Shown here piece after piece: positions 38,040 to 48,486 of a stretch of 64,000 bases of DNA. A program made the translations under genes and the position numbers. The notes beneath the pieces are model-generated. The model worked only from the letters and a program-made list of their open reading frames with translations, was not told where the DNA came from and did no database searches. The DNA is from Collybiopsis luxurians FD-317 M1. Lineage: Eukaryota > Basidiomycota > Agaricomycetes > Agaricales > Omphalotaceae. Numbering within the stretch: position 1 is the first letter of the stretch; the number at the start of each line of letters is the position of its first letter. Location: assembly GCA_000827265.1 (NCBI GenBank), contig KN834775.1, positions 580,229 through 644,228 on the forward strand, in the 5' to 3' direction.

Positions 38040-38920
38040 ACCTGCCGGACCGCAATTAGTTGTTACACTGCATGGGATCGCAGTACCATCGCTAAGTACT
38101 ACATTCAAGAAAGATATTCGAGAAGACTGAAGGGCTAGGTTGAACAACGAGGTCTTTTGCTGCTCAATCTGGCTTGTAATGATACAGTTAAGAGAGCTGA
38201 TTTGATGCTTTGTTCGAGATGCCAGATGGTGAATATCATGCAATAATTTCTTCCACTTTGACTGATACTCTGCAAATTTTAAGGTTAGATACTGCTTCAA
38301 AGAATGCCAAAAGGTGGATAGGCCAACACACAAGACCGTTTGTCGGGTAACATCGCCTACGATTATTTTCTTACTCGACGCGTGGTCGAACGTGCCATGG
38401 TTCTTCATAGATTTTTACATGTCCTTATTGTCGGTGCGATTTTCGCCCTCGAACTCACCAACGACCCAGCCGCCACAGACAAGTTTTTGGTCATCGTTCC
38501 TTTGACCATGTTGCCAGTGGATCTCACAGCACTTATTCAGTTAATGTCTGCCAGCCCGGCGGCAGGAGATGACTACACTAACCTCAAGCTTGGTCTATCA
38601 ATGGGGAAATTTGTTGCCGTCGAGAAAGGCAAAATGACCGAGAAGGCGCAACTGGAAGCAGAAAAAGCTCAACTGAAAGACAACTCGATTGCTGGCTTAC
38701 CTATCGTGACGTTCGCACTTGTTCCGTATGAGGACGATGAAGAGGAGGCAGCTCAGATCAATCAGGGCACGGTTCACTTCTTCAGCGCCCTGCCTATTCC
38801 ACAGCTATATTTAGATGAAGTTAGGAAAGGAATGAAGATTCAGACTGCCTAGGCGGCGCTGGGCAGATCAGAGTATCCGGTTACACGGGAGAACGTGATG
38901 AATGTCATGGAGTAAGTTCG
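38040..38920 (+). pseudogene. MYND-finger protein pseudogene
   Basis: Degraded copy of the gene at 39749. The body is clear (HRFLHVLIVGAIFALELTND, NSIAGLPIVTFALVPYED, LPIPQLYLDEVRKGMK). Relative to the intact copy there is a 1-nt loss just inside the MYND finger (near 38163), another near 38360, a small deletion in the N-terminus, and a premature TAG at about 38850. The N-terminal finger and the main domain therefore cannot be read in one frame. It lies head-to-head with the rhomboid gene. Confidence 0.75.
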
Positions 38921-39179
38921 ATATGTTCTTGGTTGATTCGTGCTTCCCAACTGCAATAGAGGATTCAATAACAAAGTCCTGAATGACAAAAAGACTCGTT
39001 TGAAGCTACGAGGGGTATATTCTTTGTGTTTCTTTGTTAACTTGATTTCTTCTCATATCATCCTTATAGTATTTGAAGCCGACTGCTTAGCATGTTTCTT
39101 CACATTTTGGATGCGGCTGGGATATCAAGGTCATTCCTCCCCGGCCCCCGACACTTAATCAACATAAATCTCAATATCT

Positions 39180-39748
39180 ACATTCATTACATTGTAAATT
39201 GTATAGTTGCTTGTAGGGTGGCAGGGGATTGGCAGTAGTGGCTTCGCAGGTCAGTTCCCCACCCCCAAGGACAATGACGCTTGTGCCGCCTAGGTCTCAT
39301 CCTGTTCCTGTTTCAGCGATTAGTATGCTGTGATAACATTAACAGCTCAAGCAGAATGTACATACTTTGTGTTCGCCCGTTGAGAATCGTTCTCGAAGAG
39401 TAGAACAGATAGTGTCGCTGCCTGGGCTTGTACCCAGCTTGTCCATGAAGATCTAATGCCCAGCTGTCGATAGACAGGCTGGGAGATTTCTGGGTGGGTG
39501 GTTAAGTTCGAAATTTTTAGCCGGTGCACCTAGAGGCATGTGTGGCTATGCCGAGGAGCCGATACACCTATGAGCGGAAGCGCCGAAGCGTGAGCAACGG
39601 CAACTTATCGGCAACAGACCAGTGTGAAAGCGATTGAAATCCCAACCAGACGGCGATCAGTTCGTTAGTTATTACGGGATCGTATCCAAGTACAGCAGTG
39701 AGAGACATCTATATAGATGCTTAGTACTGAACTTTAACGGAAACCACC
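39180..39748. other. Spacer between the MYND pseudogene and MYND gene
   Basis: Contains a diverged copy of the ggcagggg/cttcgcaggtcagtt repeat (39205-39300). Further on (39545-39600) is a gccgaggagccgacacac-type element that recurs at about 41236-41255. It therefore looks like the duplicated 3' flank of a MYND unit. No gene seen. Confidence 0.5.
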
Positions 39749-40804
39749 ATGTCTTCCATCGGCCCTGCTATTTTCACATTTAAAAACCCAGAAATATCAA
39801 AGAATATCAAGAAAGATATTCGCGAAGCTACGGTAGATCGAAGGGATAGGTTGAACAACATAATCTTTTGTTGCTCAAATTTGGCTTGTGATGATACAAC
39901 TAGAAGAGCTGATTTGAGGGTTTGCTCGAGATGCAAGACAGTGGGCCAGCTTATCATGCAATAATCCCGTCCACTTTGACTGATACTCTGCGATTTCCAA
40001 AGGTTAGGTACTGCTCAAAAGAATGCCAAAGGGCGGATTGGCCAAAACACAAACCCGTTTGTCTGGTAACATCGCCTACGATCATTTCTCTTACTCGACG
40101 CATGACCGAACATGCAATGGCTCTTCATAGATTTGTACATGTCCTCTATGTCGGTGCCATTTTTGCCCTCGACCTCACCAACGACCCAGCCGCCGCAGAC
40201 AAGTTCTTTGTCATCGTTCCTTTAACCATGATGCCAGCAGATCTCCCGTTACTTTTTCAGACAATGTCTGCCAACCCGGGATACGACTGGACTAGGCTCG
40301 AACTTGGTCTTTCAGTGGGCGAATTTGTTGCTATTGAGAAGGACAAAATAGCGGAGAAGGTGCGACGTGACGCAACAAGAGTTCAGTTGAGAGACAACTC
40401 GATTGCTGGCTTACCTACCGTGACATTCGTGCTCGTTCCATACGAGGGCGAAGAAGAGAAGGAGCCCCAGATCAATGAAGACACATCTTACTTCTTGGGT
40501 GCCCTACCTATTCCACAGGAATATTTGGATGAAGTTAAGAAAGGGATGAAATCTCGGGTTTCCTCAGCACTGCTTGGCAGAGAAGAGTACCTGATTACAC
40601 GGGAGAATGTGATTGATGTCATGGAGTAAGTTTGATCTGTTCTTGGTCGGACCGCGCATCTAAATTGCAATAGAGGATTCAACAACGAAGTCCGGAATGA
40701 CAAAAGTAATCATTTGAAGCTACGAGGAGTATGTTCTTTGAGTTTCCTTGTAAAATTGATTTGTTCTGAGATCATCCTTCTAGTATTTGAGGCCAACTGT
40801 TTAA
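39749..40804 (+). CDS. MYND-type zinc finger protein
   Basis: Fungal MYND protein of unknown role, about 270 residues. Start MSSIGPAIFTFKNPEIS. The zinc finger spans the first intron: CCSNLAC and CSRCKT come before it, and RYCSKECQRADWPKHKPVC after it, with the usual Cys/His spacing. The conserved body then reads HRFVHVLYVGAIFALDLTND, GLSVGEFVAIEKDK, IAGLPTVTFVLVPYEG and LPIPQEYLDEVKKGMK. Two 3' introns are inferred: GTAAGT at 40626 and GTATGT at about 40731, ending TTCTAG at 40783. They put the stop at 40802-40804; without the second intron the frame would run to 40914. MYND fingers usually bind proline-rich partner peptides. Confidence 0.78.
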
Positions 40805-40924
40805 ATGATATTTCTTCCCATTTAGTGCGGGGCTGGGATATTAAGATCATTCCTCCACCAATGTTGAATAAAGATCAATGTCTACTCGAGTACACTCATT
40901 ACATTGTAAATTAATGTCATTATA

Positions 40925-41312
40925 TAGTTGCTTGTATCTAAGTGGTATGGCTTTCATGGGTGGCAGGGGATCTACAACAGCAACTTCGCGGGTCAGTTGT
41001 GAGCTTGTCCACCCTCCGGGAATGCCTTGAGACAGGGAGATCTTTGAGTGGATGCGAGCGGAGTTTGAATTTCTCTAACTACCCGTCTCATAGCTAGCCT
41101 TGGGGACAAGGTTTGAAATGATTAAATGTGTGTATGTCATAGTAATGAGATACTACAGCCTGAGATGCCTACTTAACAGTTTTTTAGGACGAAGATCTTG
41201 CGAAGATTTTGCTCTGGTGCGTTTACCTTGTTCTGCCGAGGAGCCGACACACTCACGAAGTCATCTTCGGCACGGATGGGCGCTTAGAAGATCTTGATTC
41301 AAATTCACTGCG
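40925..41312. repeat. 3' flank repeat of the MYND unit
   Basis: Downstream sequence (gcttgtatctaagtggtatgg, then ggcaggggatctaca) is shared with 32946-33065 next to the rhomboid relic and weakly with 39205-39300. The segment up to the methyltransferase gene contains no gene I can support. It is best read as the right edge of the duplicated block. Confidence 0.55.
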
Positions 41313-42403
41313 ATGGACGAGCGGATAAAGAAAGGCTTATGCAGGTTACCTGCAGATTCTGAACAAGTGTGTGACGCAGATGAAGAGGTGGATTTGATAC
41401 TCGTCGTTTCAACCAGCATCTCATCTTTGACAAGGTTTTTCTACTTTACACGGAACTACAAGCCCAGGATCACCAAACTGATTCGCCTTCGTCCACGTTT
41501 CGTGGATTAGGACATGTTGATTCTCATCAGGATATCCTCACAGTGAATTTTAGGCTGATAAATCCTGTCAGTCAGCCTTTGGGCAAACGAGGTCGGAAGC
41601 CTCAGTTAGAGATCCTGGAGAAAGAAATTCAGATTGCTCAGGATAAAACCTCTTTGCGAAGCCGTAAAGGTGACACGGGAAGCGTCGTATGGAAAGCTAG
41701 GTAGGACTCATTCACTCTTTGCGTTAGCTTAGATTCATTGGTGCTATGGGCAGTGTGGATTTCGCGTCCATGATTATGCAGCACGCGTACTTTCCTTCAA
41801 ACGCACATTCTTCTCTGTTTGACGCTGCTGAATTGAAAGACGCGCATGTTTTGGAGCTCGGGTAGGTTCAAGCTCGTTCAGTTTCTGTAGCTTGTGCTTC
41901 TAATCTTGAAATCATGTTCGATACCCAGCGCTGGAACAGGCGTTCTTTGTGTTGCCCTTTCCCCGTTCGTGCGCCATTACACAGGAACAGATATTGATGA
42001 TTTAGTACCTCTCATTCGAAAGAATGTCGTGCTGAATTTCCCCAAGTGGCCTCAGGAATCTAACGTATCCTTGTCTCCTCTTGATTGGATCCAACTGCAG
42101 GCCGCTTCTCCCAGCAATCGATCTAGGTTTTACCAGTTTGATCCTGTGGATGTACTCCTAGTCGTTGACTGTATCTATCATCCGAGTCTGATCCCTTCCT
42201 TGGTTGAAACAATTAATTACTTAGCGAAACCAGATCTTACTACAGTGCTGGTCGTGGTCGAGTTGAGAGCAGAGGATGTGATTAGGGAGTTTTTGACGAA
42301 TTGGTTGGGTTCTGCATCTTGGGAGATCTGGAGGGTTGGAGGAGATGAAGAACCGATAATGAAAAGGCCCTACGCGATGTGGGTTGGGATCAGGAATGGG
42401 TGA
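41313..42403 (+). CDS. Family 16 (METTL21/EFM6-like) protein lysine methyltransferase
   Basis: SAM-dependent seven-beta-strand methyltransferase; fungal relatives methylate translation elongation factors. Motif I is VLELG (end of an exon near 41863) joined over an intron to AGTGVLCVALSP. The post-I acid follows in TDIDDLVPLI. Later come VDVLLVVDCIYHPSLIPSLV and VVVELRAEDVIREFL, and the stop is at 42401-42403. The middle exon (about 41395-41700) reads best in the frame containing HLIFDKVFLLYTELQ. The ATG at 41313 is in another frame, so a short 5' intron or a different start must exist; the 5' end is uncertain. The gene converges on the Nnf1-like gene. Confidence 0.75.
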
Positions 42404-42567
42404 CGATAAATTACGCAGATAAATTTAAAGGATACAAGGTGGATACACATATTGTACAACACTGGGATACATGTACACTAACCGTGTTTTGGCGGTTGAG
42501 CAGTTTGGCTGGTCATGACGGTCCACTGTTCAGCATCTGGAGGTGTTTTTTCCCATTCCGAAAGAAT

Positions 42568-43295
42568 CTAAGTAAGATCACATTGAGTGACGAGATGAGA
42601 AATTGAGGACGTTTCAAAAGTTGATACCTTGTGCAGCCGAAGGTATAACATCTCTGACTGCTCATCGGCGTCGTCAGTTGCTTGGACATTCGCTTTGATT
42701 TCAGATTCTAGTTCAGCGTTCGAAGCCTCCAGCTGAAGCAAAGTCTTAGCATCTTTATTATCTGCCAGCACATACGCAAGCTCACCTCAGCCAATGATTC
42801 CCGTAACCTCTGTGCCTCTCGTTCCAAAACCGGTACTGTCCTTGCAGCAATAGCACCTCTGGGCTCGAGACCCTCCTTCCAAGAATCGCTTCCGGGTTCC
42901 ACACTGGCTTTTTTGCGTTCCTTGGCTTCAGTAACAATCGTATGCAAGGTATCAATGTTTTCACGAAGGTTGTAGGTCTCGAAAAGTTTTTCCAGGTCGC
43001 GCTATACAAAGGAGTTGGTGAATCAGACGCGAAGCAAGAAAGGACACGCGACTCGTACCAAGGACCGGGTTTCTATGTAGTCAGAGATAGTATTGAACGT
43101 GTTGGATGCCCCGTTCTTGTCTTCTTCAGAATATAATGGAAAGCATTCGGTAAAGTCTTGGTATCTGAAGTAGATGAGATGAATCTACGGATACTGTCAA
43201 AAGACTTACGACCATTTTCTAGCAGATCTTTGGACGGCGAGCTGCAGGGCGGACTGAAAATGCTCCCAGCGACGACTTCCGCTCTGGTTGAACAT
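42568..43295 (-). CDS. NNF1: Kinetochore protein Nnf1-like (Mis12/MIND complex)
   Basis: Subunit of the Mis12 complex that links inner centromere proteins to the Ndc80 microtubule coupler. The ATG at 43295 gives MFNQSGSRRWEHFQSALQLA, the family's N-terminal helix. Exons continue with YQDFTECFPLY, FNTISDYIETRSLRDLEKLF and ENIDTLHTIVTEAKERK, matching the conserved Nnf1 order. A coiled-coil C-terminus (LEREAQRLRESLAE, LEASNAELESEIK) follows after a short intron. Size is about 200 residues, as usual for Nnf1. The extreme C-terminus may include one more splice, because GTATCAAC occurs just before the last 19 codons. Confidence 0.75.
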
Positions 43296-43457
43296 GGTCA
43301 ACGTCGTCGAACAGGGTGTGACAGTCTGATCTCGTGAGCGTGACTGGCGGTGACTCAGTGGTACAATTAAGCGCCTAACGCTTCACCCTTCTCCGTCGAC
43401 TTGCCGTACTCGTAATTCGTTAATTCTTCCCAATATCACAGCAATTAACCGTTCGTC
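43296..43457. promoter_or_regulatory. Divergent promoter of the Nnf1-like and Tul1-like genes
   Basis: Only 162 bp separate the two start codons. The region contains TGACTCA (about 43351-43357), a perfect AP-1/bZIP-type site, and no obvious TATA box. Shared regulation is plausible but inferred only from the spacing. Confidence 0.5.
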
Positions 43458-46400
43458 ATGGACGAGCCGGCTCGTGAGGAAGAGTCTGGGCTACTTGGCC
43501 GACCTCCTCGACAACGTGGACCCCTACCTTCCATCCTCTTCATCATGTTAATGCTACTCTTGTTCACCAGTCACAATGGAGAAGAATTCCTCGCAAGACA
43601 CCAATATCAAGAAGCTTTACAGAGACTGTCATATCAAATCTCAAACTATACTGCCTGGCTGAATGGGACCGCATCCAATTTCACTCTAGTAAGTCCGAGT
43701 ACTTTGTTTTCCAGTTGTCGCTTCTGAATTTGCTTGCTTCTAGCCAGAGCAAAATGTCTCGGTAACACCCTTATTAGAAACTCTGATCCCTTCAAATGGC
43801 ACTGTAGACCCTGCCCACTCATCTTACTACCCGAATATCACCGGCTTCATCCACGGTGATCTTCATCTTTACAATATATCCCATTCACATCTCTCGAATT
43901 CTTCCGAATCTTATCCTTGGAAACATCTGGCCCAAGATTACATGAAGGACGCCAACCAGAACGTGACCCAGGTTTTGGAAAGAATCGGTTCATGGAATTG
44001 GTCGGCCCCCAGTAAGGTTGCTTTTAGTGTTGTCGAGAAGACTCCCTTGCTCTCCGCCAACTCGAGCGCAAATGTGACTGAGCAGATTGCGTTGATACAT
44101 GTCAGTTCGCGTCTTGCTTCGTAATTAGACTCACCAGAACGTTAATGTTTTCGAAACAGGGAAGAATCGAGTTCTCGGATTCGAGTATCGGTGAAGATTT
44201 ACGATTGGAGCTCGAGGGGATTCATTTCCTCAAGAATGGGACGATATATGGTTTAGCGGAACCCCCAGGGTAGTACACTTTTCTAAGCAAATACGGATGA
44301 CCATTGATATCCACGTTAGCCGTGCTGCGGATATTCGTCTTCTTCCTTCCATTGTCCCGGAAGAGATGAGAAACGAGACTGCTCTGCTCATCGAGCCAGA
44401 ACTGTCTTCTCGTATCAAGAAACTCAGGGATTTAATTGACGCAGGAATAATAGAGGATACTGCCGAAGGTACGAAAGGTCCCATTGCGGTCTCTTTTCCG
44501 GTCTCACTCCTGTCTATAGATGATTCTCCCAAGACTGCATGTTCCTTTATGTTGTTTGCCCAGATTGACTCTGTCAATGTCCCGGCGGACCAAATGGAAG
44601 AGCACGAGGAAGAAATACAACGACCTACGGGTATTAAAACCAACCTTCCGTCGAGACTTTTCATGAAGTCGGTTCTCATCAGCAAAGAATGTGGAATATT
44701 GTATGAAGTCACCGATATGGAAGGATTACGCTCTCGGACTTTCTTTCGCAAAGTTACAACCTGTAAGCCGCTTTTACCCGACTTGCGAGTCTTTTTTTTG
44801 ACTGGAATCCTTACAGACGCAGGCACCGCCGCCGTAACCTATTTAGCACTATTGATACTCTTCACGCGTCAAATGGCACGAAGCTCCACCCCATCGGGAA
44901 TCTCTCGAATATCTCGATACACCTTTCTGGTACAATCCACTATCGACTCAGTGTCGTTTGCCGGACATGTTACATTTGCCGTACTTGCAGAAGGGCGACC
45001 GTCTCTTTCTCTCATTGCACCTTCGTTTTTGGCGTGTGCCATTTTCCTTTACCAAGTGGTCAGTTCTCTCTTTTTTGTTTAGGGTTGGTGGACTAACCTG
45101 CTTATGCACAGCAATTTTCTATGAACATATACCAAATACAGTTACCGGAAGACGCTCCATCTCTTAGAACTCCCACACCTTCTCCAGTACCGGCTCCTTC
45201 TCCATCTCCACCTGGCACTATAATGCCAAGTTCTCCTGCTACCTCTCCCGCTCCTACTGTTGCTCCAGCTACTGATTCTGTACCCGCCACTATCAATACC
45301 CCTACACCAACAACTACCCAGCCTGCGGCACTGCCTACACCTCTCTCACCCCAGAATATGACCTTTTGGACGTTCTTTTGGCAGCAAGTTCGATCTGACC
45401 CCCAGGCAAGACTGTGTAAATGCTCGTTCAATGATACCACACGCCACTTGTAGCTAATTTCTGTTTTCTAGACATCATCCTCTTCATTTTTTTATCCACC
45501 ATTGTGCGAATCATTCTCTCCCCGACACTGACGCTGCTCTTTGTCGCCGTCACCTACTCCTGTATTTGGTTGCCTCAAATTTGGAGATCGGCGAGGCGAG
45601 GTAGAAGTAGTGGGATGACGCTGGAGTATCTGATAGGTACTACGGTGTGTAGGTTGTATTTGATGCTGTGTAAGTTGCTCTTTTACTCTGTATTTTTGTC
45701 TCATTACAACTGCTTCTTCCGTTTATCAGACTTTTTGGCTTGCCCGAGGAATGTTTTGGATGTTGAACCGCGATGTGAGTACCATGATATGCGGAGAGAT
45801 GGGGTCGAATGTGAATTGGTGTCTAGATTGGTCCTTCCACTTGTCGGTGTTTGTCTGCCTTCAAGCGGTGGTGTTGATGCTTCAAGAATATTTTGGGCCG
45901 GCGTTTTTCTTACCAAAAAAGGTCAGTAGAGTGCGTCATCTAGGATGGATATGCTTTGCTAAGATTTCATTTCCAAATAGTTTTCAACGGTCAATACGTA
46001 CAATTACCATCCACCCCTCCCTATCCCAGACGAAGAATCCCCCGAAAAAAGCCTCGGAGACTGCGCCATTTGCATGGATGCCATCCTTGTCGATCCATCG
46101 TATCGACAACATTCCGATGTCGGTGAGAATAAGGAAAAGGACCCGTCGTCGTCTGCAGATAATTGGGATGCCAAGGCGTCTGGGGCAGATTCACCACCTT
46201 CTGGAAGACGCAAGTCGTTCTCGTCGACGGCGTCGAGAGGAAGTGGGCCTTCTGGGTTCTTTGGTGCTGTGCAGAGAGGTGTAGGGAGCGCTGTGACGAG
46301 GAAGAATTATAGTTTGGCTCCTTGCCATCATTTGTTTGTGAGTATCTCGGGTTTTTGTTGATAGTGGGATCGCTTGGCTGACGCTTGCTTTTACTCGCCA

Positions 46401-46588
46401 GCATACGGAATGTCTTGAACGTGTAAGTTCTTTAACTCAGCTGTTATAGTCGAGCTGACATAATTTCTGCTTCAGTGGCTAGCTATCAAGGTTCGTAGAC
46501 TCGTATTTCCCCGATATATCGACTGATCATCTATTTACCCTCACAGAATATCTGTCCTCAATGTAGACGACCTCTCCCTCCTCTGTGA
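43458..46588 (+). CDS. Membrane RING E3 ubiquitin ligase, Tul1/Dsc1-like
   Basis: Catalytic subunit of the Golgi/endosomal Dsc (Tul1) ligase, which removes misfolded membrane proteins and, in some fungi, activates SREBP. The N-terminus has a membrane anchor (PSILFIMLMLLLFTS), then a large lumenal domain with many NxS/T sequons. Several TM segments follow (AAVTYLALLILFTRQ, LIAPSFLACAIFLYQ, FLSTIVRIILSPTLTLLFVA, LQAVVLMLQEYFGPAFFL). A Pro/Ser/Thr-rich loop lies at about 45160-45355. The C-terminal RING starts CAICMDAIL, is spread by a Ser-rich insertion, and closes with CHHLFHTECLERWL and ICPQCRRPLPPL, TGA at 46586. There are about ten short introns, including micro-exons around 46400-46560. 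Length is roughly 800 residues, as expected. Confidence 0.87.
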
Positions 46589-48226
46589 TAAAACGTTGGG
46601 ACCTTTCTCTGCCGAATACTTCCGCTCTGCCGGCTCTATTTGCCGATAGATTCTGCTTGGGAGCCGGCCAGCACCTGTCATATGTTATCTCGTCTTTGCC
46701 CTTGCATATGGATCTCATTTGTATCACTCAAGCTGCATTATCTACGTATATACCTCCAAGGACCTTTAATCTGCTTTATGCTGTGCACAATGTACTCATA
46801 TTGTTATGTTAATTCAGAACCAGCTGTAATCACACTACCGGAAAGATGCATTGCGTGTCCGTGGAGGCCAATTTCGCGTAGATGTCGAATAGTTTTGCTA
46901 TCGCCGTCGCAAGTATCGTTTCGTTCCCGGTCACTCTGTACCGGTTCAACAGTGGTGATCCTTTGCTCTCGGTTATACTGGTTTCTTTTGAGGCATGCTC
47001 GGAACGTAGTATCTATCATCTTCGCAACGAGTTTTGCGCTTCTAATTTGTGGGGATCCGTACCTTAGGTCCTGGGTTGATGATTGTTACCTACCCTCAGG
47101 TAATTCGTGATATCTTCCTCATTCTGCGGAAAGGTACCTTTCAGCCGGACGACGGTGGCGAGGATAATAAAATGTATTCACGAGCTGGATATCAGCCATT
47201 AGACTGTTGGTTTTGAAGCAGCGGGATATATTAGACAGACGGCAAAAATGACTATAAAAGTCTTGGATTGAATTGTTATTAGTTGGAGTCGTGTATCTCG
47301 GCTAAGGGCTCGTTAACGTCTCGACTTCCGCTGTTATACTCCTATGCACCGCATCTTATGGCAACTTCTTGAGCCACAACACACGGATGAAAATTTTGGT
47401 GAGGAACGAAACCAGTAGTTACCAACTTTATAGGAACACTGGGGCCACTTATTTCCCATGTGGCGCATCCAGTTCTTCGAAGAGCCTTGCTATGGCAACT
47501 ATGAATTAATTACATGGACATATGCATATGTACTATGAAACACTAGCCTCTTCTGATAGTTTTTTTTACTATGTGCGTATTGAGTGAACTCCTTAGCCTC
47601 TCGGTCTTGATAGTTTTAGCCATAGCGAACTGACAGTTTCTCCTTGAGAAGCACATTTCCCAGCAGCACGTACGATCTTGTAACTGCTGGAGTAGGCAAA
47701 AAATGATTGAGTGGAAACAACACATCCTTGTGGAGCACCAGACATCAGGATTTAGGCACGATACCGATACATGTGGGATTTGAGAAAAATAAATCAAAAA
47801 GGAAATTTTCCGAAAAAGGAAAAAGAGAGAAAGAGAAAAGCGAGCCTTCTCGAATCTAAATCACCTTGTTTTTGCTATGCTCTGCGAAATTGTAAACAGA
47901 AGCTTTGCTTACTCAATTTTTTTCAAATGTCCAACTCACTAAACTTCTTGAATGGACGGCAGAGGACTTGTGCGAATGTTGGTATCAAAATTGAGTCGTC
48001 AGGACCTCTATTTTATCTCGCTGGGTGTCAGATTTTCTATGTGCATTAATATAGCTTACTTTTATTTTTTAAGACATTTTAAATAATTTGAAAGGTTGTG
48101 AAATATGCATAGATGAATTATTTGTGAAATGGTACAGAAAAGGGAATTTGGATACTGCAATGCCCGTGACTGTTGACACACCAGCGCTTGCGTATTGCCT
48201 CTGCAACGTTGAATCTTGCCGCTGCC

Positions 48227-48274
<48 letters not shown>

Positions 48275-48486
48275 AAATTGATGCAGGAACTGTTTTGCAA
48301 AAAATTCCTCAAGTCATTGACCACTGAAAATTCACATCCACTCCCTTCAATTCAGGATTAGCTATGTATGTTTGCGAAGGATATGGTTTTCTGAGTGAGT
48401 GTTCATTAATCAAGCTAACAGCGCTGTGGTTGACCATTCAAGCAGAATAAGAAGAAAGATTACAATATTCACAGTAATATACATCT
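46589..48486. other. Gene-free interval before the transposase-like element
   Basis: No ORF here shows protein character. The 47-48 kb part is AT-rich. A TC microsatellite is listed separately. It may include the flank of the mobile element to the right, but I found no terminal repeat by eye. Confidence 0.4.
48232..48271. repeat. (TC)n microsatellite
   Basis: An almost perfect 40-bp TC dinucleotide tract. Short frames of alternating Ser-Leu or Arg-Glu on either strand are artefacts of this repeat. Confidence 0.95.

Noticed and set aside
44230..44826. 198-codon minus-strand ORF
   Set aside because: Shadow of the lumenal-domain exon of the Tul1-like gene; no domain of its own.
48118..48361. 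ORFs of repeated Ser-Leu or Arg-Glu
   Set aside because: Produced by the TC microsatellite read in both directions.
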